NCBI GenBank assembly: GCA_022747635.1 | Contig: JAKTNV010000003.1 | Coordinates: 49,581,475-49,645,474 of the forward strand | DNA length: 64,000 nucleotides | Direction: 5' to 3' | Source of the DNA: Hetaerina americana | Lineage: Eukaryota > Arthropoda > Insecta > Odonata > Calopterygidae | Part shown: piece after piece, positions 37,991-50,090 of the stretch | How the letters are laid out: each line of letters begins with the position of its first letter | Position numbering within the stretch: position 1 is the first letter of the stretch | Position numbers and translations under genes: made by a program | Notes under the pieces: model-generated | Told to the model about the DNA's origin: nothing | What the model saw: only the letters and a program-made list of their open reading frames with translations | Database searches by the model: none

Positions 37991-38960
37991 CCTCATGACG
38001 CCAAGCGGCGCTGCGGTAGATTCCCTAATACAGCAGCGTCGCGCGGTGGAGGAAAAGTCTCCTCAACCCACCCCGAGATAGCCCTCCCGTCAGTCGGACT
38101 CGATCTCTCCGGGGCGGGGGAGAGGAGGGCGGCGACGGTCGCGTGCCGAGGAGTGCGAGTGGAGCCGGAGTACATAACACAGCAAAAGCATCTTTCCTTC
38201 CCACATGGGGGATCTCCGTCGCGGTCTTAACACAAGAGCAGAGCTCACGCCTAACTCTTTTTTGTGAATTATTGATAGCTTACCGTGGCGTAGCCTAGGT
38301 TAGAGCTGTCTACGACGAAGCCGGAAGGGGTCTGCTGGCCCTCCGGCGGATGACTGGTAGTTGATTGGAGCTTGATAAAATTCCCAAGCGATGTCCAGCT
38401 CTCAAGAGTGGAAATAACTATGATATATCTCCTGGTAAAGTGGCAAACGTAATGGGACACCAACCACGACCGGTGATACAATCCCTAAAGAAATCACGTA
38501 TCGACACACTTGGGTTCACCATCCGCGTCGAGAATGGGCGTTGAGTCAACGTGGTTTCCCTCCTTGGTTCGCCCTTCTGAACCCTCTTCCTGGAGTGAGC
38601 GTGTCCGACGTTTGGAACTAACTCGACTTTTCCCCTATCTCCGAGCCCAGGCGCCTACTGTGCGGCCGTCTCTCCTAATTGGGGCCCCGACGACAACCCA
38701 ACCCGAACTCCATGAGCTCTCTGACGCAACTAAGGGCGGCGAGGCAACCTGCGCAGCCCTACACTCTTTCGGTGGGGGTCGGCGATCGTCGGCTGCTTTC
38801 GTCATTGAGACGCGCTCTATCTCTCTCCCACTCTTCCTCTCTCTCTTTACTCCTTCCATTCGTGCATTCTCCCTTCCTCTCTCTTCCTCCTTGTCGGACC
38901 TCTAGGTTCCTGGAGTGTCCGAGCTGACGACCTTCTATCTCTCCTACCCTTAACAGCACA
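37991..38960. other. GC/CpG-rich block with a possible minus-strand exon
   Basis: The composition shifts sharply to CpG-rich, then C/T-rich on the plus strand (38,800-38,900). On the minus strand, an acceptor-like TTTACCAG|G at 38432 and a donor CCACG|GTAAGC at 38284/38283 bound a 148-nt segment. Its open frame includes PPEGQQTPSGFVVDSS. It could be an upstream exon of the NCS-2-like gene, an exon of another gene, or chance. No family match. Confidence 0.25.
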
Positions 38961-40600
38961 AACACCTTGAAGACTACGCCAAGAGTTCGAAAAACAAAGT
39001 GAAATCATGCAAGGCAGATCTTTCTCTTTCGAGAAGGCACATTGAATGATTGATGGGGGTCTCAATTGAGAGTTTGTCGCGAAGAAGACGCTAATTTAGC
39101 TTCTAGTGAAAGTTTTCCCTTCCTGCTTAATGGCGTGGGTGGGCACACATACAACAAACACACTTTTACCAGTCTTACCGAGGATTTCAAGGCAGGTACG
39201 GATGACATAGGAGAGAATATTCCCGGGTCAAATTGAGAAATGCACAGAATGTAACCCTTCAATTTTTTCACATTTATTTTCTGGTGCAATATTAAACTAG
39301 GAGTTCTAATTATTTTTATTACAGATCAGGTATCAAGGAAAATGCACAGTTCAGTCAATTTCAATCTTCATAGCGTTTCAAAATATGCCACTAATGATAA
39401 ACTTTCAAAGTTTTTCAAAGAAAAGTCAGGTTTGGCTGTCAGACTAGATCACTGTATGGTCTGAAAGGTTTGAAAACGACAATACGAACACGTTGATAAA
39501 TAATATGAAAAATCATATGCTGTAATTAAAAGAGCCTCTAATGACCATCGGGGGAGTACAGGTAAATCATAGTGTACAAATCCGATGAAAACAGCAAGGC
39601 CAGCCAGATAAAGTGAGCAATTTGATTAAGGATTATTAATATACCAATTAAGCTAGCATAGGAAAATTTTAGATTCACTTCTCTTCAATATACAAATGAA
39701 TCATTATTTTCTGCATTTCAATCCTTAAATTGGCTTACTGCAACTGATGTATTCTCTGTTTTACGCCCATTTTAATTTTTCCTGCGTACTTGACTCTTGT
39801 TCTTCCTCGCGGGATATTTTCTTCTATTATGTTTCTAACACGAATTATATATTTACTTAGATGATATTTTATTTGGAAAATTGAAAGGATAACAGTCTAC
39901 GACAAATAAGATGCACTTTGGAAGGAATTTTAATTAATATTAAAATCCGAATCCTCAGATAATATTTACATCAAATCACTTCGGCGTAACTGCAACAGTT
40001 TGATGATGCATTTAGAAATTAAGGCGAGGAAGAAGACTTTCACGAGATTTTTTGCGGTAGCTGAAAAATGGAAGCATACCTCCAAAATCGAAGCAAAAGG
40101 AAATCTAAATTTTCTCTTCTTTACACCCAAACCATACCAAAATAATGTCTGTCATAACAGGTATCGCTCAAATTTTTCCTCGAAATAGCCGAGCTAATGG
40201 AGCGGATAGCTCTAATGTCGGATAAAAACATAAGCATCAGTTCGAATAGTTAGAAAAACGTTTGTAATAAAATATTCATTTGGAATAATTAAGTTAAAGT
40301 TTTATTATTTATTTGTTAAAAGTATAACATAAACAAATCTCCGATTTTTCCCTGTCTCCTTGGCCTCCGACAGCACTCATTCAGGCAGTAACATTTAGAA
40401 TATATTTTATTACTCGTACCTTTAGTGTATCATTTCTTTGACTGACCCCGGACTACAAAAATCTATCCTGGTTTCTGTTCCGATTTATGTTAAACCCTTT
40501 GCCATGAAAAAAGGGTAACTAGTGCGACTGACATTGGGATTAGAATTATGCTACGATATACCCGCATCTCGCTATGCACATCCACCCGCGCTTGTATTGA
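38961..40600. other. AT-rich non-coding stretch
   Basis: Nothing recognisable. Confidence 0.5.
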
Positions 40601-40609
40601 AACCTAAAT

Positions 40610-41350
40610 AAGGAAACGCTATCGGGAACTCGTGGCAGTTCCGAGGAAACGAGCTGGCTCGGCGACGCGTCCGTCGAGCTCGAAGAAAGAGCCCCCGCCG
40701 ACCAACACGTGCCTCTCATAAGGTGGCGCCATGACCCTTCGGGGGGCGGGGCGGAGGAGGCTGACGGGCGGTGGGAGGGGAAGGGAGGTTTGGGCCCCTT
40801 TGCACACCTTTACCCCCCTCCCTCGGGTCTCTCCAAACTCACCTCGTCCATCCACCACACGAAAATCAATAGAAGAATATCTGCTACCCCTTGCTCTGGC
40901 GTCGGCGACTCGACCACCGATTCCGAGGCACGGCTCTCCGGGCCACCCTCCCCCGTCTGTCTTGCCCAAATGCGGATCCCCCCCCCCCACTCTGACTTTC
41001 CCTCTCCTTGCTCCGGGTGCCCACACCCCGGCCACCACCCTCCACCTCGCGGGGGCCGGCCTCACTTACCGCGCACGGATTTTCTTTCCACCCCTTATGA
41101 CGGACCCCCCCCCCCCCCATCGTGACCAACCCCTCCTCCCGTGGCGCCCGCACGCTTCCCCGATGAAACGGTCGCCTTTCCGGTACGCCGCGCCGTCTGA
41201 CGATGCCGCAGCCCCAAGGCGATGAGGGGCACGCTGGGTCCGGGTCGGATTGGTTAGCTGAAGCCTCGGAGCTGGGGTGAAGACGACAGGGCGAGCAGAT
41301 CGTGGAGCTATTTGAGCCTATTCGCGCGGCTCTAAATACACGGAACTGAA
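40610..41350. promoter_or_regulatory. CpG-rich island, candidate promoter / first exon region (minus strand)
   Basis: This is the longest strongly GC- and CpG-rich block of the window, with C-runs at 40,979-40,989 and 41,107-41,119. On the minus strand there is a perfect donor CGCG|GTAAGTGAGG with exon end at 41070, a second donor GAG|GTGAGTTT near 40,843, and an initiator-like TTCAGTTCC near 41,347. A non-coding first exon of about 280 nt (41,347 down to 41,070) spliced to the acceptor at 5,639 would fit the missing 5' exon of the NCS-2-like gene. No TATA box at the right distance was seen. This is inference from composition and splice signals only. Confidence 0.3.
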
Positions 41351-44300
41351 CGCAATATAACACTCTGAATCTAATGAGTCGAAGAGAGTTCTAAGTTGCG
41401 ATGCCATTGGAACAATTTCCACGGGTAAACTACGGTGACCCGCACTTTGCGTTCTAGCTTTGTAAAATGAGTTTCAGTGACGTACCAGGAATACAGGCAA
41501 TGGCCCAGGTTTTGAGGAAAAGGCGTCATGCACAGTATTAATTTCGTTCATGAATACCTGCTAATCCTTAATCATATATAAAATTCGACATTTAAAATGG
41601 GATTATTATAAATTAATCAAGTAAAATTTTACATCCCCTGAACAAGCAGATCATGTTCATATTAAGGAGAAGAAAAGAAGACTGAATTATGTGGATCATA
41701 TTAGGGAGAGAAATCTTTTACATTGGCCATGCTGCATATTTTATTGTATTGGGATGTATTGATCTAATAGAAAGGCGGCGAAATAAGCCCCAATATAACA
41801 TACCAGATTCAACCCTCGTGTAATTGGAGTTAACAAATTAATTTATCTAATTACTTTTTAAGTTATTCATTTAATAAAATATTGTATTTAGTTTTTCCAC
41901 CCAGTAGCAATTATCCAATGCTAATTAATTTTTCATTTACGTCCACTTAATTAACGACTTAACAAATAACCATATCCGACAAATTTTTTCATGGTAATCA
42001 GGTTATGTTCTGTCTTACATATGAAATCGAAATTTAAATGACCACATTCCTTCCCGCCAATAGAGGAGCAACACATTCCATAGAAGCCACCTTCAAATTT
42101 CAGAGGCAATGCTCATGCCACATATTAATGTTACCATAGCATTAGAATTAGGTAAGTATTACTTTATGTATCTACATTCGAATACAAAACTTCAACCTTA
42201 ATTTCATACATTCTACTACGCCCACTTCAATTGCCGGTCTCTGATAAATAGTGTGAAAAAGAACCATGCGGTAGCGTACTATACTCTCTTGCGAGAGATG
42301 CGGTTTGTAGATCTTAATGAGATTAGTTCGCCGATGCAAATTTCTTTCGAAGTGCAAAATCAGCAAATCAACGATGATGAAAACCAGTTTTTCGGAATAC
42401 TCTTAAGATATCAAAAATGCAACATATCCAATAATAAGTTAGGAATAAATTAGCTTTGAATTAAAGAAATAAACGAGGCTGTTAGATTTGAACCCCATAC
42501 ATGTGGGATGAACTGGGACGATAGAGGCAAAACATGGCAACAGAAATCAATATTGTAACACGATATGCCACGCACAGTCACTCAACCGACAAAAAAATAA
42601 TTATAATACTTTTCGTACACGATAAATTACGTCGGAGAAAGTAAGGTGACGTTATATTTCACGATAGCTGCAAATGTCCGTACGCACAATGCATTCCGAC
42701 TTTAATTTTGCATTCAAATTGAATTACTTCACCAATACCACTCTGAAGAGTTTTTTTAATCATAAAGGAGTTTTTTTTTAGACATAGATGCAACGTGTGT
42801 CACTAGATATTAAATAGATTATAACAGACCAACCTCATGAATACGGCTAGAGAGTTTTTGAGGATTTTAATTGAACTTTTAAGAGAGGTTTGATCAACAT
42901 ATTTTGAATAAATGAAAATATGCCCATGACCCTCAGCAGCGTTAGTCCATTTATTCTAAGTATCACCTTCAAATAAATTAATTTCTTCACTAGTCTCTCA
43001 TTTTATACTAATAAACGATTTTGTGCATCTTAAATTGATAGAGCACGCCACATTCTAATTTACAGGCAGTCATTAAAGTGATGGCATGACGCAGAAAGGT
43101 GTTAAAATATAAATAGTAATAAATATTTAAAATAATTCATCCCGGTAACAGCAAACCCAGACTCATTAAACGAGACCAAGCCCTGAAAACAGTAGAATAT
43201 GCAAGTCCTTTCCCAAATATTCAAAAATACTTTTCTACTTATGACTGAAAACAATATTTACACAAACTAGCCAAAATACCAGGGATCGTAAATCGTAAAT
43301 TTTGAATTTTACATTATAATTCGTTAAAAACCATCGTAAAACTGATGTGAACAAGCACAAAGAATGCACTCAACGTTACCATTATTTTGCGATGTAAATT
43401 CGATGGGACAGTGAGGTGTCAAAGTCGGCTGGCGCGCCACAAAACCCATTTCACCTATGAAATCATAGACAGAGAAATGTATTAAAAATTGAAGCTATTT
43501 TCAAACTACCCTCTCACATTGCATTATGTCGTCAATTAAAAAAGTAATGGAGGCGTCCAAAGCCAGGCATGCCTTTTCCCCTTATACATGTAATCACGCG
43601 GAAATTCTGGCCGAATAGTGATAGTTACCTGATGGAATGCAGTCGATTTTGACCTAATACTTTTCTTACACACCAACCATGCATAAAAATATTCCCTTGG
43701 TAACAATACTCGGTCAAAGTTTCTCTAAAATAGGGTAATCAAAATCGGAATATTTATAGAAAAAGATAATTCAATTCCTATAAAAGATGGAACAATGATT
43801 AATTTAAGTAATACTATGCATCTCAATTTCATAATGCAAAACATTAAAGGAGTGGAAGCTTCACTTTGAAATTATATTAATTAATTGACCAATGCATTTC
43901 ATCCTTAGGAAGAGGAAAATACAGTTACAATAGAGGGCTAATACAAGGAAATACACAACCCCATAATTTACAACTGAACCTTAGCGCGTGTAATATAAGT
44001 AAGGATCGAAACGCACTCAAATACATGTATATATAGTTGCATCAAAATGAAGAAGAATACAATTTTCTTTTTCGTAAGAATAAATTTTTAAATGTTCAAC
44101 GTATTTTAAAAATTTAAATGAATTAGAATCAATCTAAAAAAAGTTCAAAAATTGACAAAAATGAATAACTCATTACGTGGCAACTATACAATCAAATTTT
44201 TAAGCTAGTAGAATGTGACTACAATATTTCCGTCATTATCACCATTAAATTGCCTCAAGAATATAAGTCCTTTAAATTCAATGAGACTTATGAATTCTTA

Positions 44301-46000
44301 CAAGGCGTTATGATTCAGATAATCAAAATTTAAGGCACATGTTACATATTTCGAATTTGAAAAGTTTATAACCTTAAAAAAATCATCTTATCTTTAACGT
44401 ATCGACTTTTAACATTTTTTCGTATAGATTCGAAACAAATTTTTTCGGTAACATTTGACTTTATGACTCATACACACATAGCCATTACCGGAAAACATTT
44501 TACTAGGTGTATATAAAACTTGTAAAGAACTTATTGAAATCCCTAAGTCCATTTTTTCCGCGAATATAATAGTTACCCGAAACAGCTGAAAAAGGTATTT
44601 TCGAAGGAAACACTACGAGAATTGTAAAATATATCCGTTAAATTTTGCCACGAAATTTTAATTCTAGGAGGATATAATATGGTAATATAAACTGAAGGTG
44701 TGGTTGGCAGAGATGACGCAACGCCGAAGAAGGAACCGGTTACATGAGCACTGGAATTAAAGGCATTGAAATAGAGAGAAATAAATGGGCATTTTGGATG
44801 CCCTCATGGAAATTTTATTCGACTGGTCAGGTGATAGAATCACGCCAGAGTAAAGCTAAAGCACGTGAGTAGCTCAAGTTTTTGGATACTTGTCACCTCT
44901 TTGTTTTAAAGGGAACCCTTGCTTCTTTTAGACCGGCTCTGGGGGCACCTGATGGGGGAGGGGGTTCACGGAAACTGGATCAGATGGAATACTCGCATGG
45001 TTCCTCCGATTTCCGTGGTGGAAGATTGTCATAGAGATGACCTGTAAGTGCGACGTCAGGGTCGAATCGCTTCGGTTCGAAACCCTCAACAGCAGCTTCT
45101 CCTTTCTTTCGCCAAATAACAATTTTTGGAATCCCGCGGCGGTTACTAGGGATAATGGTGTCCTCCCTAATTGTAACGAACAGTCCTCCACTCTGCAGTA
45201 CTCACGAATGCGAGCGGATCTCCCTTTAGAAAGTAGAATGTAAAAGTATCAAGAAGTTATAAGAATGCAGACGAGAGCCAACCCGCATTTTGTTGGATCC
45301 TTTTACAAGCGAAGGTCAAGAATCATGTGACACGATGTGAAGTGTGGGAGAGATAAGCGTAGGTCGAGGAGAATGAATCGTGGGCAGCACAATATGGGAT
45401 GGGTGAAGGGATTTGTAACTTCGGAAATAAAACGTTCTTTTTTGTCCCTCATCATGAAATCGGCTAGAAACTACGAAATATCGGCGCAACATTATCTTTT
45501 AAAATTTTAGATCAAGTGATTAAGCCTCGAATAACTGAGCACGTGATAAAGTGAGTCAATATAACTATGGGTATCACAATATTTTACGTTATTAGTTTCT
45601 TCAAGTGATTTAAAAAGCAAGCCTCCATGATGCTACAGCGGCCATTTCACAATCAAGTTTAATTTTCAGCGTACTATTTAAGCTCGAAAGTCATCAATAC
45701 ATATGTATTTCTTTGGAAGTAGCTCCTCACTGCCTATCATGTAAGCCAATAGCCTCAAGTTTTCCCGAAACTTTGCTCTCGTGCCTTCCATAACCTCTCT
45801 GACAAATCATACGTCGCATTTGACATCTCCATTTATAGCTCTATAACTTCAAACTTTACAAATAGAGGTAATGAGGCTTAAATATAAGGAAATTACTATT
45901 TGCGCACCTCCAAAAGTTTTCACCAATATATGATGCACCTCCTAGTTTAAATCGCATCGCACGAAAGCAGGGAGAGGTGGTGATTTTCGAGGAACGAATA
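41351..46000. other. AT-rich non-coding stretch
   Basis: No supported genes. A GC-richer patch at 44,930-45,240 has overlapping frames of up to 87 codons on both strands, not recognised. Confidence 0.5.
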
Positions 46001-46670
46001 AATGAAAATGAAGAGCAACATCACATGAGAAAAACAGAACGCGTGGAAATTTTGGCACATGCGACTTGCGCTTACGCGAATCATTGCAAGTGGGCGGGGA
46101 GTGTTGGTCGTGGAAAATAAGAGGGAACTGCAGAACTAATCGAGAGAAAGAGAGGGCGATCGCGAGAATGCGATTTAATCCAGCTCGCTCCTAGAGGATT
46201 AATATAGAATGACAATCAAGCAGTAGGCGGAGGCAAACAGCATTTCCATTTGAATAGTGGAAAGAGGAAGGATGTTAGACGAAATAAATACAACCTTCCG
46301 CATTCAAAGGAAAAATACTTGTTTGTCAAAGGAAAAAGGGGATGAGAGGCAAGAGGAGACGAGGGGCTCCAACTCCCACCTCCACAAATATAACCCATAT
46401 AAAGGGCGCGGAGGATTGGGTGGAGGGGAGATCCGCAGAAGAAGGGGACCAACGCCGACACGATGACGGAGGAGGCGATGGAAAACGGAGCAGGGGACGC
46501 ATACATTAGGGAAAAGTACGGCGGTTGCCTCCTCTGGAGTATTAATTCAAATCCTGCCGCAAAGCAATCCCCGGCAAAAATACCCTACGCCCTCCCTATA
46601 AGGCCACAAGAGCACGCCTCATGCAAATTCAAGCCACTTCCGGCATGACGATTTTTCTCGAAGATACGAA
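46001..46670. other. GC/purine-rich block with a TATA-like box
   Basis: CATATAAAGGGCG at 46396-46408 (plus) lies about 67 bp upstream of an ATG that opens a 61-codon frame (46463-46648, MTEEAMENGAGDAYIREKYG...). There is no initiator at the expected distance, and the peptide is not recognised. It is a weak promoter candidate. Confidence 0.15.
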
Positions 46671-47004
46671 GGGGCAATTAACAATTTGCAGATAAGAGAG
46701 GGTTGGGGGAAGCGGCGGGACCTTTCGTCGATGAGAAGCCAGAATCTTAGAATACACAAGTCAGCAGTGCCGCAGCACATGAACTCCCACGGAGACTTAT
46801 AATTGATACATAATCCTCTCTGGGCGCCTGCAGCTCCAACCAAGCTAACTGATTTTTCGGGTACCAGATCTTCCTGGGAAACCATAACCGGCACAGGGAA
46901 AGGAACTGCCCCCCTTTCCCTGGTGTGTGTATTTTACTCGCAATCGGGCTTAGTACTGGGTGAACTCTACCATCACCTAACAAACCGATCTTAGGGTTGA
47001 TTAC
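46671..47004. other. Non-coding stretch before the SINE cluster
   Basis: Short overlapping frames on both strands; nothing recognisable. Confidence 0.45.
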
Positions 47005-47029
47005 TGAGTTTATGGTTTATATTATATAC

Positions 47030-47071
47030 ATGTATGTATGAATGCATGTATATATATAATATATATACATA

Positions 47072-47109
<38 letters not shown>

Positions 47110-47330
47110 AACACACACACACATATATTCATTCAAAATGATACAGACATAGGAAAATGAATAGGAACACATATAAAGGACGAACACAGGAGAGGTGGGG
47201 AAGGCGGAATCAAGCAGATCACAAGTGCAAAATTATTTCCTTGACCGGGACTTGAACACAGGATCTTTTGACTTGCCGGGCCGATGCTCTAATCACTTCA
47301 GCTATCGAGAAAACATAATTTACACTGACA
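47030..47330 (-). mobile_element. tRNA-derived SINE copy A with (TG)n(TA)n tail
   Basis: On the minus strand the head reads GATAGCTGAAGTGATTAGAGC (box A) then TGTTCAAGTCCCGG (box B), a tRNA-like Pol III promoter. It is followed by AAGGAAATAATTTTGCACTTG, a CCTTCCCCACCTCTCC block and a TGTGTGTG/TATATA tail at 47,030-47,122. Copies B and C share all these blocks. The 5' end extends a little beyond the tRNA part (shared TCAGTGTAAATTA). Confidence 0.75.
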
Positions 47331-47574
47331 TTTTGCGGGGGAGGTTATGCAACCAAGAGCCCAGGTTCTTTCGCCAAGAGATGGCGTTAGGGAGCTGTAT
47401 CACCCACCAAAGGATAAATGGTCAACGACAATAGGTAAGGACAGTACGAAAGCAAACATACAACGTCTTAAAGGATAGGAACCGTGCGTTACGTGTCACG
47501 CATAGCCAGAAGGAGACGAGCCATATTGGTCGAATACACATTCAAATACGAAAAAATCGCCATATGGCGAACAA
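47331..47574. other. Spacer between SINE copies A and B
   Basis: No match to the SINE body was seen. A short inverted motif, CGCCATATGGCG, is at 47,560-47,571. Confidence 0.4.
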
Positions 47575-47734
47575 ATATTAATTCACAAGGATATAGACAC
47601 AGGAAAATGGATAATAAAACATAAAAGGACAAACACAGGAAAGTTGGGGAAGGCGGAATCAAGCAGATAACAAGTGCAAAAATACTTCCTTGACCGGGAC
47701 TAACACACATGCTCTTTCAACTGGCCGAGCCGAT
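47575..47734 (-). mobile_element. SINE copy B, truncated head
   Basis: Same family as copy A, minus strand: GGGACTAACACAC instead of an intact box B, and the tRNA head stops at 47,734, where copy C begins in the opposite direction. The microsatellite tail is missing. The body (GGGGAAGGCGGAATCAAGCAG on plus) is nearly identical to copy A. Confidence 0.75.
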
Positions 47735-47876
47735 GCAGATTTCAGTGTAAATTACGTGGCTTATGTGGTTAGAGCATCGTCCCGGCAAGTCTAAAGATCC
47801 TGTTCAAGTGCCGATCAAGGAAATATTTTTGCACTTGTGATCTGATTGATTTCGGCTTCCCCACCTCTTCCGTGTT

Positions 47877-47946
<70 letters not shown>
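47735..47946 (+). mobile_element. SINE copy C with long (TG)n(TA)n tail
   Basis: Plus-strand copy starting in TCAGTGTAAATTA, with TTAGAGCATCGTCCCGGCAAG, a box B eroded to CTGTTCAAGTGCC, the CACTTGTGATCTGATTGATT body and a tail of (TG)n then about 29 TA units (47,889-47,946). It lies head to head with copy B. Confidence 0.75.
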
Positions 47947-47949
<3 letters not shown>

Positions 47950-49500
47950 GAAGCAGACGGATTAACCCATTTCGCCTCGAATAATGGCTGATTTGATTTT
48001 AAGTAGTAGGATATAAACTCAAGCCTCAATTTAATCTCAGTCTTAAGAACGCAATTGATGCAATTAAACCCAATATATTGAATTCGTAAACATAAAATAA
48101 TGAGGTTGATTTCGAGGAAGCAACGGGGATACATAGAAATTAGATCCTGTTCCTGTGTAGCTAGGAAAAGTGATTCAATTTCAATTCCGATTTCACATTA
48201 AATCAATTCGTTACGACAGGGATATATTTAAGAGAGGATATCATTAACATTAACTGACAATACCTCTCTCCGAATGCCTAAATTTTATGCAAATAAACCT
48301 GAATATTTAATGTGAACGTACCAGGTGATCGCATAATACGATGAAACAGGTGGGAAAAGTGATTTAATACGTGAAACAGCACGATTACAATTTATTAACC
48401 ATGGGTATTTAAAATTCTGCAAAAATATACTAATGACTACTGGATGCATGAAGCTGATTTCCTTAGAGTGGCCTCATTGTACGCGTCAACAGGAGATATG
48501 CCATTTTACACCATTTATGTAGCAATTCATTTCCACAAAGCATACCTTAAAATTCATAACCGACGATAGAGAGGAACCCATAATCTGGATGTACGGTAAC
48601 CACCAGGATAACTCATCACTTGACAAGACAGCAAATCCTACGCGGAATTAATAGGGTCAATTAACTAGCAAACGACGTACCATTTGCATGTTTAATGCAA
48701 CTGGTTTCAGAATATTTAGCAAACCCGAGGCACACACGAAGTAATATCGGTGTGAAGCTATGCGGCTGGCCAAGTGAGAGATTCACAATTTTCGTAACTA
48801 ATACGAGCATGTGTGCAGGAAAGCTTATAAACTTTGCTGGTATAAAAGAATATCTGAGGGAACGAGGGGGGGGAACGTTGTTGGAAGTCGATCGATTCAG
48901 ATCTCGGAAGTTCATTTGGGCATGGAATAAGTATCTTTTTAGTAAAAGAAAAATAATCTCCATTGCATAACAGTTAACTCAATTTCTACAGCAGACGCCA
49001 CGGTTTACTGCCATGTGGTTGACAGGGAAGCTTCGTAAACCATTTTAGGTGAGCATTCTTAGCCCCTTAAGGGAACGTGCTTATTATTATTAAATAGAAA
49101 GTTTCAGTAAAGCGGAAGAGAATATTAATTTATGCCAGTCCGCCTATTCAACAACCATAAAAGAATTTGGCTGTTCCTTTTCGACTACATGTAGACGCTT
49201 AAAAAATATTGAAGCCAGCAGCTTCCCGACATGAAACAATGAAGCAATTGCGGGATAATTTCCATAATTCTCGAACAGACAAAAAACAAGCAATGAAAAG
49301 ACAGGGGCAATGAGACGTCATGAAAAAGACCATTACTGAGAAAGAATAGTTAAAACAAAGTCATGCGTTGCGGAAATATAGGTTGGCATATGCGAAAAAG
49401 GTTTTGGGACTAAGAACTTTTTGGACAATGCAATTACCACGGAGACAAAACTACTGAAGGGGTAAAAAAAAGTAAAGGAAGAAGAAATCTGGAGGGAAAG
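47947..49500. other. AT-rich non-coding stretch
   Basis: Frames of 91 and 100 codons on opposite strands overlap at 48,661-48,970 and are unrecognised. Nothing else seen. Confidence 0.45.
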
Positions 49501-50090
49501 AGACAAAGGAGGAGTCCATTAAAACAAACTAATTCCCGTCGCTGGGAATCGTGGCGCAAACGGGGAGAGGAGAAAGAAAAGGCACCGTAGAGGAGGGGCA
49601 GATTGCGAGAGATTTTTAAAAGCGAAGCGCTGCCTCGTTAAAGACTCCCGAGGAACGATACCGTACGCCGTATGAACGTGAACATACGCTGAAGAAAATT
49701 GGCGAGAGTATGACGGAGGGGGAGGTTAGATTCGGGCGAAACAAAGCAGGGGGGGGGGGACGAGAGGAGGCCCTCGACCCTAGGGGATGGAGAGAAATTT
49801 CGAGGGGCGGCGGAGAAACGATAAGGGGGAATGGGGAGCAGGGATGTGATAGGGAGGGAAGCGGAGGTTACGAAGAGAGAGCAGGCTGCAAAAAGGTACG
49901 GTGAATGTGAAAGTATGGGAGAATATATGTGGAGGCGACAGCAAATTGGCGATCGAAATGAAGAGATAAAAGTCGACGGGGAAAATGCGGGCGGGGGAAT
50001 ATGGGGGTTTGGAGGAAAGACAAAGAGTACGGGGGATGGGAAGAAGCGAGTTGGGGTGTGAGGAGAGAGGTGCGTGTGCGGGATGAAGCA
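49501..50090. other. Purine-rich (G/A) strand-asymmetric block
   Basis: Plus strand strongly G/A-rich with runs such as G9 at 49,751. The long minus-strand frame (49,638-50,141, 167 codons, rich in P, S, F) is a composition artefact with no family resemblance. Confidence 0.45.

Noticed and set aside
40619..41363. Overlapping frames of 138-164 codons on both strands
   Set aside because: CpG island with few stops in any frame; mutual overlap and C-runs argue against coding.
6679..46962. Shared 15-mer GGCTTAGTACTGGGT at 6.68 and 46.95 kb
   Set aside because: Flanks do not match, and a pair of shared 15-mers is expected by chance in 64 kb.
47200..47320. Possible tRNA gene on the minus strand
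   Set aside because: The anticodon arm does not fold properly and the unit recurs with a shared SINE body and tail.
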